Assembly: GCF_029603155.1 (NCBI RefSeq)
Contig: NZ_JAPMUA010000004.1
Span: 1 to 64,000, forward strand
Origin: Galbibacter pacificus
GTDB taxonomy: Bacteria; Bacteroidota; Bacteroidia; Flavobacteriales; Flavobacteriaceae
Direction of reading: 5' to 3'
Length of the DNA: 64,000 nt
Part shown: positions 1-8,860 of the stretch, one piece after another
Numbering within the stretch: the stretch's first letter is position 1
Layout of the letters: each line of letters begins with the position of its first letter
Position numbers and translations under genes: made by a program
The notes under the pieces: generated by a model
The model's input: only the letters and a program-made list of their open reading frames with translations
Databases searched by the model: none
Told to the model about the DNA's origin: nothing

Positions 1-83
1 TATGCGCAAAAAAGCGGCATAGGGCCACTTGGAAAATTTATCCCTTCACCAAAATAGAAAATTAAGAGGTCAAAGACACCAAA

Positions 84-120
84 TTAAAAAACCGCCCCAT
101 TCTGTGAAATGAGACGGCTT
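84..120 (-). terminator. Terminator of the glycosidase operon
   Basis: Read on the minus strand, arms AAGCCGTCTCATT and AATGGGGCGGTTTT pair with a few G-U wobbles around a 6-base loop and run into a T-tract. It lies about 30 bases past the GH2 stop. Bases 1-83 hold nothing I can recognise. Confidence 0.65.
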
Positions 121-147
121 CCTTTTGTTTTAATATCCATCCACAAC

Positions 148-3100
148 CTATTCTACATCCAAAGGTTGAATTGTAAAAGAATAACTTAATTGAGTACTTG
201 AAGGGATTCTATATTTCTCTAGTGTTATGGGGCCACAACTGGCATTTCCAACTCCTTCTTGTAGACAATCCAGGTTTAAATAAGTTTGCGCCTTTTTAAT
301 TGTGCTTAATGCAAAATTATGTTTGGCTTTCCAAAGTTCGGAGTCTTTATAATGCAAAGCACTAAAAGACAATTTATTGTTAGCTATTACTTTAAATCCG
401 TTTCCTGCTGCGTTTTCCATTTTAAGCCATCTGGCTTCTTCTCTATTCCCCATGCTTTGCGCCCTTAAATAGTTTTCTGAAGCCATTTTGTCTACGGTAC
501 TTTCGTATATTCCAAAAAAGGCACTGCTCTTTCTGTCCTGATAATTCTCATGAGGGCCCCGACCATACCATTTTACAGTTTTAAATGTTGGGTTTACTTG
601 CATTTGCAATCCTATGCGATGTATTATTTCATCCTCAGAAGGTGTCTCAAAAGTTCCGTCTACGGTTATATTTCCATTATTTGCAATAGTATAAACTACT
701 TTGTAAGGAATTTTGGTTGCTTTGCTATTTGCTATTTGTGCATATGCTTCACAGCGAACTTTAACCGTTTTTTTGTTTTTAGACACTTCATAATCAAACT
801 TTTCCAGATGGTACGTTGTTTCATAGTATTTTTGATCGGTATATTTATCATTACTAATACTTCGGTACCAATTCAATTTTAACCCTTCGCCATTAAAAAT
901 TACCTCATCGCCATTATATGCCAAAGCATCCAATATTCCCTCGCTGGTATTAATCGATGCGGTAAAATTTGCTCCTTTTACAATTAAATGTGAATTTGAT
1001 GTATTGACTATTAATTCTTCCGAAGCACTAAGTTTATCGTTTTTAGCATCAATTCCTTGCGACAATATCAACTGTTCCTCTGCGATTACATAGCCTTTAT
1101 CTGCCCAGTTATTTTTTTCTTTAAGTGAAAAATAGATATTCAAAAAATATTCTGAAGCTGGTTTAAAATCGGTTTTAAATGGAATATGGATAATCCCTTC
1201 TTGGTTAGGTTCTAAGTCGATAGACGGTAACTTGCCGGAGACGGTAACTTGGCCATCTTCTAGCACTTCCCAAGAAACGTTAAAGGCATTTAGGTTTGTA
1301 AAATCATATTTGTTCTCAATCTTCACTTCTCCTTTTTTAATCGCTCCCGGCCTTATTTTTATATATTGATAAACCTTTTTCACTTCTTTCAGTTTGGCCG
1401 TTTCACGACGGTCCGGAGTGGTAAGTCCGTTGTTGCAAAAATCCAGATCGTTGGGTTTATCTCCAAAATCCCCGCCATAATAAAATACTTTTTTAGGGTC
1501 TAAACCACTGTTTACCTTTTGATAGGCCGTAGGTACATTTCCTTTTGTAGATGTTCTCTCCAATAGGGAATTGCTATTTCCACCCATTGGTATGGGCCTG
1601 TTGATTCCTTGGTCTACCCAATCCCAGATACAGCCACCGATCATTCTATCGGAATGATTTTCAATATAATCCCAATATTCAACTAAATTCCCCATGGCAT
1701 TTCCCATGGCATGCGCATATTCACAAAGAAAATAGGGCTTATCGGCATTGTTTTGGTCAAAATTTGCCATACTTTCCAAGCTGGGGTACATATGGCTATC
1801 GATATCTGCCGATTCGTTTCGCCCTTCATAATGTACAGGGCGGGATGCATCCATTTTTCTGGTCATATTGGCAATAGAATCAAAGTTCCTGCCATTACCG
1901 CCTTCATTCCCCATCGACCAAAAAATAACGGAAGGGTGGTTTTTGTCGCGCGCTATCATTCTACCAACACGGTCTTTGAATGCCGGCAACCAGGAAATTT
2001 TATCGCTTATGCTATGGTTTCCATGGTCTTCAATATCGGCTTCATCCATGATATAAAGCCCGTAATAATCGTAAAGTGCATAACTTTTGGGTTGGTTGGG
2101 GTAATGGCTGGTACGTATGGTATTGATATTGTGCCGTTTCATCATGGTAACATCTTTAATGATGGTTTCCACAGGAACCGTGCGCCCAAACTCCGGATGT
2201 GTTTCGTGCCTATTTGTGCCTTTAAAAAACACCTGTTCATTATTGATAAATACCCGTTTTTGTTTTATCTCTATTTTCCTGAATCCGAATTTTGACGAAA
2301 ATGTTTCAACTATTTCTCCCTGCTTATTCTTTAATGACATTACAGCGGTATATAAATAAGGATTTTCAGCAGACCAAAGATTTGGTTTTTTTAATTTTTG
2401 CTGAAGTTCCATGTGTTGCTCTTTCCTTCTTTTTATCGGACTGATTTTTTTTGACCCCTGCAAAACTTCCTTGCCTGTTTCATCTAATAAAGATAACTCT
2501 ACCGTGTAGTCTGTTTCTTGTTTTTTGCCATGATTGGCTATCCAGTAATCGGCTTTAAAATTCACCTCACCCAAATCCTCCGTTAAAAAATCTGCTTTTA
2601 AAGAAAAATCTCTTATATGAAGCTTTGGTGTGGCAAACAAATAAACATCTTTATGTATCCCGCTCATCCGAAACATATCTTGATCTTCAAGATAACTCCC
2701 GTCTGTCCATCTAAAAACTTGAACGGCAATTGTATTTTTACCGGGTTTTACATATTTGGTAAGGTTAAACTCCGCTACATTGTTTGCGCCTTGGCTATAC
2801 CCGACTTTTTTTCCGTTTACCCAAATAAAAAAACCGCTATAAACTCCATTAAAATGAACAAAAACCGTTTTATCCCCCCAATCTTCAGGAATTATAAAGT
2901 CACGCCTATAAGAGCCTACGGGGTCCGTTTCAATTTCGTTGGTGTAACCTTCCTGCGGTTGAATAAACGGCGGATTGTTTAAAAACGGATATGTAATGTT
3001 AGTATATATTGGGGTTCCATACCCCTTCATTTCCCAACAAGAAGGAACAGGGATTTCTTCCCATGAAGAAACACTGTAAGCATTTTTGTAAAAATCGGTT

Positions 3101-3879
3101 GGGCGCTCTGATGCATTTTTTACCCACTTAAATTTCCATATCCCGTTGAGCGATTGGTACCATGAAGAATTTGGTTCTAACCAAGGCTTGTCAAAATATG
3201 CATCTTCTTTTAAAGCATTTAATGAGGGATACGGAATATACGTTGCATGTCCCGGCTCTTTATTTACAGCAAAAATGGTTTCGTTTTCCCACTCGTTCTT
3301 ACCTCGCTCGGGTTGTGGTTTGGGTGCTTTAAGCGTAGCTGGAAGTAATGTCCATTCTTGTTTTGTACCTGATAATTGCATAACCTTGCCACCAGTCTTG
3401 TCTTCTTCAAAACCAAGGTACATGGCACTGTTTTTATGGATTATGTAATAATTTCCATTTTCAAGTTTTTTTAATTGCCATTGCTGGTTTGCATTCCCTA
3501 ATTCTGTGTTCCATTGTATTACCGGATTACCTATTCCTGAGGCTTTATTGGAGTTGTCTATGCTTTTCCCCGTAAAAGGGTTGGATATATTAACATAGCC
3601 ATTTTCCAGCGGGGTTATTTCCCAGGCTTGCCCTTTCTCTTCTTTTATTGCCGATTCCAGAAACAGATTGCTTTGGTTTTTAGTGTCTCCTCCATTTCCT
3701 AGAACCAAACCTGATGAATTTTGAAAGGTGTACAATTTATCCTTTTGAAGCCCCTGTGAAATATTAGCACAACCAATAACGCTTAGTGCAATAAAAATTA
3801 TAAGGCCTGATGCTGTTGCATGAATTTTAGACGAATTCATTCTGATAGTATATTTATTTCTTTTTAATATTTTTTTCAT
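148..3879 (-). CDS. GH2 beta-galactosidase with N-terminal ricin-type lectin domain
   Basis: Probable exo-beta-galactosidase, lipid-anchored (lipobox VIGC, Cys37). Residues ~45-180 form a ricin-B-like beta-trefoil with repeated QQW/QEW motifs. A complete GH2 enzyme of LacZ layout follows: sugar-binding domain, Ig-like domain, TIM barrel and C-terminal beta-galactosidase small-chain region. The acid/base is Glu659 in GNEGGNG and the nucleophile Glu720 in FLCEYAHAMGN. The ATG overlaps the stop of the GH92 gene (ATGA), implying translational coupling; Met14 is a possible alternative start. It is last in a three-gene operon. Family is secure. Specificity for beta-galactoside rather than another GH2 substrate is inferred from the LacZ-like architecture. 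Confidence 0.93.
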   Translation of the reverse strand: MKKILKRNKYTIRMNSSKIHATASGLIIFIALSVIGCANISQGLQKDKLYTFQNSSGLVLGNGGDTKNQSNLFLESAIKEEKGQAWEITPLENGYVNISNPFTGKSIDNSNKASGIGNPVIQWNTELGNANQQWQLKKLENGNYYIIHKNSAMYLGFEEDKTGGKVMQLSGTKQEWTLLPATLKAPKPQPERGKNEWENETIFAVNKEPGHATYIPYPSLNALKEDAYFDKPWLEPNSSWYQSLNGIWKFKWVKNASERPTDFYKNAYSVSSWEEIPVPSCWEMKGYGTPIYTNITYPFLNNPPFIQPQEGYTNEIETDPVGSYRRDFIIPEDWGDKTVFVHFNGVYSGFFIWVNGKKVGYSQGANNVAEFNLTKYVKPGKNTIAVQVFRWTDGSYLEDQDMFRMSGIHKDVYLFATPKLHIRDFSLKADFLTEDLGEVNFKADYWIANHGKKQETDYTVELSLLDETGKEVLQGSKKISPIKRRKEQHMELQQKLKKPNLWSAENPYLYTAVMSLKNKQGEIVETFSSKFGFRKIEIKQKRVFINNEQVFFKGTNRHETHPEFGRTVPVETIIKDVTMMKRHNINTIRTSHYPNQPKSYALYDYYGLYIMDEADIEDHGNHSISDKISWLPAFKDRVGRMIARDKNHPSVIFWSMGNEGGNGRNFDSIANMTRKMDASRPVHYEGRNESADIDSHMYPSLESMANFDQNNADKPYFLCEYAHAMGNAMGNLVEYWDYIENHSDRMIGGCIWDWVDQGINRPIPMGGNSNSLLERTSTKGNVPTAYQKVNSGLDPKKVFYYGGDFGDKPNDLDFCNNGLTTPDRRETAKLKEVKKVYQYIKIRPGAIKKGEVKIENKYDFTNLNAFNVSWEVLEDGQVTVSGKLPSIDLEPNQEGIIHIPFKTDFKPASEYFLNIYFSLKEKNNWADKGYVIAEEQLILSQGIDAKNDKLSASEELIVNTSNSHLIVKGANFTASINTSEGILDALAYNGDEVIFNGEGLKLNWYRSISNDKYTDQKYYETTYHLEKFDYEVSKNKKTVKVRCEAYAQIANSKATKIPYKVVYTIANNGNITVDGTFETPSEDEIIHRIGLQMQVNPTFKTVKWYGRGPHENYQDRKSSAFFGIYESTVDKMASENYLRAQSMGNREEARWLKMENAAGNGFKVIANNKLSFSALHYKDSELWKAKHNFALSTIKKAQTYLNLDCLQEGVGNASCGPITLEKYRIPSSTQLSYSFTIQPLDVE

Positions 3880-6161
3880 TGAGCAGATAAAGAATAAGGC
3901 TTATCGCTTTCTTGTATTCCTTTTTGTTTATTGGGCTCGTTATCCATGATAAAATTCAACTCCCCGCCATCTAAAATATCTTGGTATTCAATATAGTTTT
4001 TGCTATAATCTTCACCATTTAAAGTGGCCGATTGGATATATATATTAGATTGGTTGTTGTTCTGTGCTTTTATAACAAATTGCTTTCCGTTTTCCAGTGA
4101 TATGGTGGCCTTTTCAAAAACCGGACTTCCTATGTTGTATTGATTTGTCCCCGGGCAAACACTATACATCCCCAAGGCACTCAACACATACCACGACGAT
4201 GTTTGTCCTTGGTCCTCATCGCCGGGATAGCCATTCTCTGTGGAATTGTATAGTTTTTCCATTACTTCTCTAGCTCTTGCTTGTGCTTTCCAGGGCTGTT
4301 CTGAATAATTGTAGAGGTATATCATGTGCTGTATAGGTTGATTTCCATGTGCATACTGCCCCATGTTGGCCATTTGCATTTCGGTCATTTCATGTATCTT
4401 CCCACCATATGTGCCTACATTTACCTTATTGGATACCGTAAATACAGAATCCATTTTTTTGTTAAAGTTTTCGTTACCGCCCATAAGATCGATCAACCCT
4501 TTTGGATCCTGAAAAACAGACCATACATAATGCCATGCATTTCCTTCGGTATAAGGGCCGCCCCATTCGTAAGGATCGAAATTTTCAAGCCATTCCCCAT
4601 GTATGTCTTTGCCCCGCATAAAACCTACTTTTTTGCTGTACACATTTTTATAATTGTAAAGCTGCCTCTCAAAAACTTTTTCGTAGAACTTGTTCCCGGT
4701 TGTTTTGGCTAATGTATATGCGCAAAAATCGTCGTAAGCATATTCTAATGTCTTGGCTGTTGCCTCTCTATATTTTGGATATGGAACATACCCTAATGTG
4801 AAATATTCTTTCCAACCTTCCCTGCCATTTGCAGGCCCCCAAGGCCCTTTATTTGTTGCTTCGTGGTAATAGGCCTCTAATGCCTTTTCAGGGTCGAAGG
4901 TCTGTATTCCTTTTACCCAAGCATCGGCCAATAATGAAATAGCGTGGTTTCCAATCATACTTCCGGCTTCACTTGGGAAAGACCAAGACGGCAACCACCC
5001 GCATTGTTCATAAGCATCGAGCAGCGCAGACACATACCTGCCATGCATCTCCGGGTACAGCATGGCATTTAAAGGAAATTGGGCCCTAAACGTATCCCAA
5101 AAACCAGTATCTGTATACATATAACCATTGTGTACCTTTCCATCGTATGGGCTATAATAATATGGGTTTCCGTCTTTATTTATCTCATAAAATTTTCTGG
5201 AAAACAAACTGGCCCTAAAAAAACAAGAGTAAAAAGTTTTTAGCTGTTCTTCTGTTCCTCCTTCAACCAAAATCTTGCTTAAATGTTTATTCCAAACATT
5301 TTTTGCCGCATTGGTAGTTTGTTCTAGCTTTTTATATTTTCCCAGCTCATTTTCTAGGTTTAATTGTGCTTGTTCTGGACTAATGTAGGAAGAAGCCACT
5401 TTTACCTGTATTGTTTGTCCCGGTTTAAACTTTATGTAAGCGCCTATTCCTTCCCCTTCGTCAAAAGTGTTGTTTTCTTTTTTATTTCCGTTTCTGTTTT
5501 CCCATGTTCCTATGGCCTGAAAGGGTTTATCGAACTCCATGGTAAAATAATTTTTAAATCCTTTTACCCTGTGCATTCCCCGGCCGTTTCTTACATAACC
5601 TGTTATTCTTTTGTTTTTTTGATCGATCTCTATACTGCTCGTTCCCGTATAACCATCGATAACCACAAAAGCTTCTTCACTTTTAGGGAACGAAAACCTA
5701 ATGTGCACTCCTCTTTCGGTGGGAGACATCTCGGTTGTTATTTCATTGTCAAATTCAACTTTGTAATAATGAGGCTTTGCTATTTCGTTATCATGGCTAA
5801 ATTTTGCCGCCCTTTCTTTATCGTTCAACACTAATTTTCCTGTTATTGGCATTAAAGAAAATACCGCATAATCGTTTGACCATGAGCTACATTGGTGTGC
5901 TTGTTGAAAGCCGCGAATGGCATCTTTAAAGTATTGATATTTCCAACCGTCTCCATTTTCTCCCGTTTGCGGTGTCCATGTGTTCATTGCGAAGGGCAAT
6001 GCCGTAGTTGGATAGGTATTCCCGCGTGTAAGCTCGAATTTAGAATTGGTTCCTTGCAAAGTATTTACATACGAGGTTAAATCTTTGTTTAAATCTACTT
6101 TTTGCGCACTAATGTGGATGCTTATAATTAAGGCCCCCAATAGTAATATTTTGATTCTCAT
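3876..6161 (-). CDS. GH92 alpha-mannosidase, secreted
   Basis: Calcium-dependent exo-alpha-mannosidase of family GH92 (members cleave alpha-1,2/1,3/1,4 mannosides), 761 aa, the usual length. A signal peptide with a short hydrophobic stretch ends at SAQ near residue 19. Family hallmarks are visible: QAHQCSSWSNDYAVFSLMP near the N-terminus, HEMTEMQMANMGQYAHGNQP with the presumed catalytic acid Glu, and GDEDQGQTSSWYVLSALG with the base Asp residues. It is the middle gene of the glycosidase operon and overlaps the GH2 start by 4 bases. Substrate linkage cannot be told from sequence. Its pairing with a beta-galactosidase and a peptidase in one PUL suggests N-glycan or mannan side chains (inference). 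Confidence 0.93.
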   Translation of the reverse strand: MRIKILLLGALIISIHISAQKVDLNKDLTSYVNTLQGTNSKFELTRGNTYPTTALPFAMNTWTPQTGENGDGWKYQYFKDAIRGFQQAHQCSSWSNDYAVFSLMPITGKLVLNDKERAAKFSHDNEIAKPHYYKVEFDNEITTEMSPTERGVHIRFSFPKSEEAFVVIDGYTGTSSIEIDQKNKRITGYVRNGRGMHRVKGFKNYFTMEFDKPFQAIGTWENRNGNKKENNTFDEGEGIGAYIKFKPGQTIQVKVASSYISPEQAQLNLENELGKYKKLEQTTNAAKNVWNKHLSKILVEGGTEEQLKTFYSCFFRASLFSRKFYEINKDGNPYYYSPYDGKVHNGYMYTDTGFWDTFRAQFPLNAMLYPEMHGRYVSALLDAYEQCGWLPSWSFPSEAGSMIGNHAISLLADAWVKGIQTFDPEKALEAYYHEATNKGPWGPANGREGWKEYFTLGYVPYPKYREATAKTLEYAYDDFCAYTLAKTTGNKFYEKVFERQLYNYKNVYSKKVGFMRGKDIHGEWLENFDPYEWGGPYTEGNAWHYVWSVFQDPKGLIDLMGGNENFNKKMDSVFTVSNKVNVGTYGGKIHEMTEMQMANMGQYAHGNQPIQHMIYLYNYSEQPWKAQARAREVMEKLYNSTENGYPGDEDQGQTSSWYVLSALGMYSVCPGTNQYNIGSPVFEKATISLENGKQFVIKAQNNNQSNIYIQSATLNGEDYSKNYIEYQDILDGGELNFIMDNEPNKQKGIQESDKPYSLSAQ

Positions 6162-6198
6162 TATTTTTTTAATAGGTTACTTATTTAGATTATCCTTT

Positions 6199-8433
6199 TT
6201 ACCATTCTACTTGTACCTCGACACCATTCGGGAAATTTTCAAATTTCAACAACAACGTATGTGAAGTTGCATCCCAATTGCTTGTATATTTTAATTCCTC
6301 TGCGCCTTCTACCTTAGTTACCGTAATTTTTTCAGGCACTTTTGGCAACAATATCCGCATGGCATTTTTGGTGTTTTTCGGACTTTTGCATGTAAATCTA
6401 TACTCATTACCATCTACTTGTTCGTTGTATACCCTTGCAGCGGTCGCCAAAACTTTTGGTGTTTTTTTATCTTCTACCCTATTCAAATTGATTAACAAAC
6501 TCTGCGCTCCCGGTTTTATGGTTTTTTGTTTCAATACCGGCAATTCTGGGTCAAACAAATCTATTACCGGTCCGTTTACCGTCAAGCTTTCAGCATTCAC
6601 GCTTTCGTCGAGTACCGCAGCCACATCAAAATATCCCCTGGACAAAAGAAAGCTGTTTTTAAAAATTATTTTTCCGGCTTTGGCCTCTTCTTCATATGCC
6701 TTTTTAACGATGTCCACATAATGTTGATCGGCATCGGTATTCAATACAAATTCTTTTGGATTTTCTTTTATAAGATGAACAAACCCTTTCCCAAAAGTGT
6801 AACTATTTCCTTCTGAAGGAGCTTTTATATCCATCTGTTCGAATAAATGAAGCGATGGCTTCTCATAAGCATACGTATCTTGGTTCCACCATTCCATTAC
6901 TTTTTGATACGGATCGTTATCGGCCCCCACATAGACAAGTACCCCACCATTTTTTACCCATTTTGCTATTTGCTTATGCACTTTGGGCGAGGTAGGCTTC
7001 ATATTGGAATAACTCATCACCAAGACTTTTATATGCTTGAGTGTTTCTTCGTAATCCAAATTTTCCATATGTACCGTTTGTACGGGAATGCCTCTTTTTA
7101 ACAAGGGTAATGTTTGTCCGTAAAAATTGGAAAATCGCGGATCTTCAAAACCGTCGTGTGTAGGGAACCGTTGAAACATTAACGAATTCCCCATTAGCAC
7201 ACCAATTTCGTTATTTCCGCTTACTTTATTTTCTGAAGAAGGGATATCGTTCAGTGCATTGATCATGATTTGCATTTGCGTGGCATAGTGGCCCGGGATC
7301 AAAACCTTTTCATCGGTACCTGCTACTTGATATGGTTTGGTGTAAATACGTTCCGGCCATGGCATTACCTCGTAATTTGCCACCGAAGGATGCAAAAGTT
7401 TGGCAACAAAAGTGGCCTGGTAATTTTTTTTATAATCGTCCCATGTTTTTCTTCTATCTTCTATCGGGTCTGTTAAAAAATACATTTTTCTTCCGGTGGG
7501 CGCCGTCATGGAAACCATGGAACCGTATTCTAAGAACGCATTTTCGAAAGTACGCTCTTTTACCTTGCCATTATAAAAAGTTGCCTCTCTTGAAGTCCCC
7601 GTCCAAACTTGCGCTATATACCCATTTACATCCGGCAACGAAGCCAAGCTTGCTTCCGGGCTTACAATCATCCATGAAGAATAGTTTACCAGTGAATGCG
7701 TTGGTATGTATATTTTTACGTTATCATATCCCTTCTCCTTTCCATAGGCCTTGGCATAAGCGGACGCTTCTTTAATGGCGTTGTAATACAATTGGTATTT
7801 TAATTTATTGGCAAGCCATGTGTTTTCGGGAGAAGCATCTTGTGGGCGCCATGGAAAGCCGTAAAATTTTTCCCATTCTCTTTTAAATGCATCGCTGTAA
7901 CCGCCACGGGCCCAAAATTCTGGTTCTTCCAAATAAATAGAAGTAATTCCGGCATCTATAACGGTTTTTATAATTTCTTTTTTGAAATAATTTAAATACG
8001 AAGCCGTTGGCACAATATAAGGTACGTTTCGCCCATGCCAAATGGTATCGCCATCTTTTTCTACCTGCCCCTCGTCAAAGTGAGGTTTTCCATCCCAGTT
8101 TCCCAAAAAATAATCCTGATAAGACCCCCAAGCAATCCCGGTCATGAAATGTGTTTGGTAGCCGTGTTCCCTCCATGACTTTACACGGTTCTGGAAACTA
8201 TTGAGTTTAGATTTATCTGATGGATTCCCGTTTACCCCATAAACAATTGCCACGTCTGAACGTACATCTATTTCCGGCATCCAGCCACTTCCCGTTTGAA
8301 AAACGGTTTTTTCTTTTAGGGTATCTTTTTCAGTCGTTGCTTCCTGGTTCTTTGCCTCTTTTGATTGATTGCACGAGGCCATCAAAAAAGGCATGGCCAA
8401 AGTTGACATAAGGAACGTTCTGTAAATTTTCAT
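6199..8433 (-). CDS. Putative glycoside hydrolase lipoprotein, TIM-barrel type, family unassigned
   Basis: First gene of the glycosidase operon. I chose the ATG at 8433 because it gives a classic lipoprotein signal (MKIYRTFLMS... lipobox MASC); the longer frame begins with TTG at 8472, close to an operator. The mature part resembles clan GH-A/GH42-like barrels followed by a glutamine-amidotransferase-like fold. ITSIYLEEPEFWARGG offers a plausible acid/base Glu, and NYEVMPWPERIY a candidate nucleophile Glu. The ~415-500 segment (VLVMSYSNMKPTSPKVHKQI, GGVLVYVGADND) looks like the trimerisation/GATase-like domain of GH42 proteins. I do not recognise a named CAZy family. Hydrolase activity is inferred from the fold-like motifs and operon context. 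Confidence 0.7.
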   Translation of the reverse strand: MKIYRTFLMSTLAMPFLMASCNQSKEAKNQEATTEKDTLKEKTVFQTGSGWMPEIDVRSDVAIVYGVNGNPSDKSKLNSFQNRVKSWREHGYQTHFMTGIAWGSYQDYFLGNWDGKPHFDEGQVEKDGDTIWHGRNVPYIVPTASYLNYFKKEIIKTVIDAGITSIYLEEPEFWARGGYSDAFKREWEKFYGFPWRPQDASPENTWLANKLKYQLYYNAIKEASAYAKAYGKEKGYDNVKIYIPTHSLVNYSSWMIVSPEASLASLPDVNGYIAQVWTGTSREATFYNGKVKERTFENAFLEYGSMVSMTAPTGRKMYFLTDPIEDRRKTWDDYKKNYQATFVAKLLHPSVANYEVMPWPERIYTKPYQVAGTDEKVLIPGHYATQMQIMINALNDIPSSENKVSGNNEIGVLMGNSLMFQRFPTHDGFEDPRFSNFYGQTLPLLKRGIPVQTVHMENLDYEETLKHIKVLVMSYSNMKPTSPKVHKQIAKWVKNGGVLVYVGADNDPYQKVMEWWNQDTYAYEKPSLHLFEQMDIKAPSEGNSYTFGKGFVHLIKENPKEFVLNTDADQHYVDIVKKAYEEEAKAGKIIFKNSFLLSRGYFDVAAVLDESVNAESLTVNGPVIDLFDPELPVLKQKTIKPGAQSLLINLNRVEDKKTPKVLATAARVYNEQVDGNEYRFTCKSPKNTKNAMRILLPKVPEKITVTKVEGAEELKYTSNWDATSHTLLLKFENFPNGVEVQVEW

Positions 8434-8474
8434 TTTAGTTTGTATTAGGTGGTTTATAAGCTTCATCTTCAATT

Positions 8475-8484
8475 AAAACGTTTT
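8475..8484. promoter_or_regulatory. LacI-type operator, proximal copy
   Basis: AAAACGTTTT is a perfect 10-bp palindrome; on the minus strand it reads within ACTAAAAACGTTTTAATT, an imperfect copy of the palindrome upstream of susC. It lies 41 bp upstream of the ATG at 8433. The central CG between A/T arms is typical of LacI-family operators. Confidence 0.6.
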
Positions 8485-8517
8485 TAGTTTTATATGAACC
8501 GTAAATTCATATAATTG

Positions 8518-8531
8518 CTAAAACGTTTTAG
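8518..8531. promoter_or_regulatory. LacI-type operator, distal copy
   Basis: CTAAAACGTTTTAG is a perfect 14-bp palindrome centred 45 bp from the proximal copy, 84 bp upstream of the glycosidase operon start. It is identical to the core of the site upstream of susC. The rest of the 8473-8860 gap shows no gene. Confidence 0.7.
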
Positions 8532-8790
8532 TTTTATTTCGGATTATTATTCAAATTAAAGTATCTGCTAAAAGTATTAAAAGGTTTTAATTATTAAAAG
8601 TGTTTTTGACTTTTTATGATTCTGCATTCAGAAAATCTTTTATAACATCTGTAATCAATCAGAATGTGCGGTCTTCTCGATTTTTATAACGAAACCAAAC
8701 ATTATGATATGGCCTATAGCGGACAATTGTAACTTTTTATATCAAAAAGAGATTCCCCATATAGCTATTGTATTCATAGAAAAAGTACAT

Positions 8791-8831
8791 AAAGGCAACC
8801 CGCATATTTATTTTTTATACAGGGTTGCCTT
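8791..8831 (-). terminator. Terminator of the susCD operon
   Basis: Arms AAGGCAACCC and GGGTTGCCTT form a 10-bp perfect stem, about 30 bases past the stop of the discoidin lipoprotein gene. It separates the susC operon from the operator-preceded glycosidase operon. Confidence 0.65.
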
Positions 8832-8860
8832 CTACTAACTACAAAATTGATGCTTTAAAT

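Noticed and set aside
1711..2295. A 194-codon open frame antisense to the GH2 gene
   Set aside because: It lies entirely within a highly conserved GH2 coding region and shows no domain or signal; it is a codon-usage shadow.
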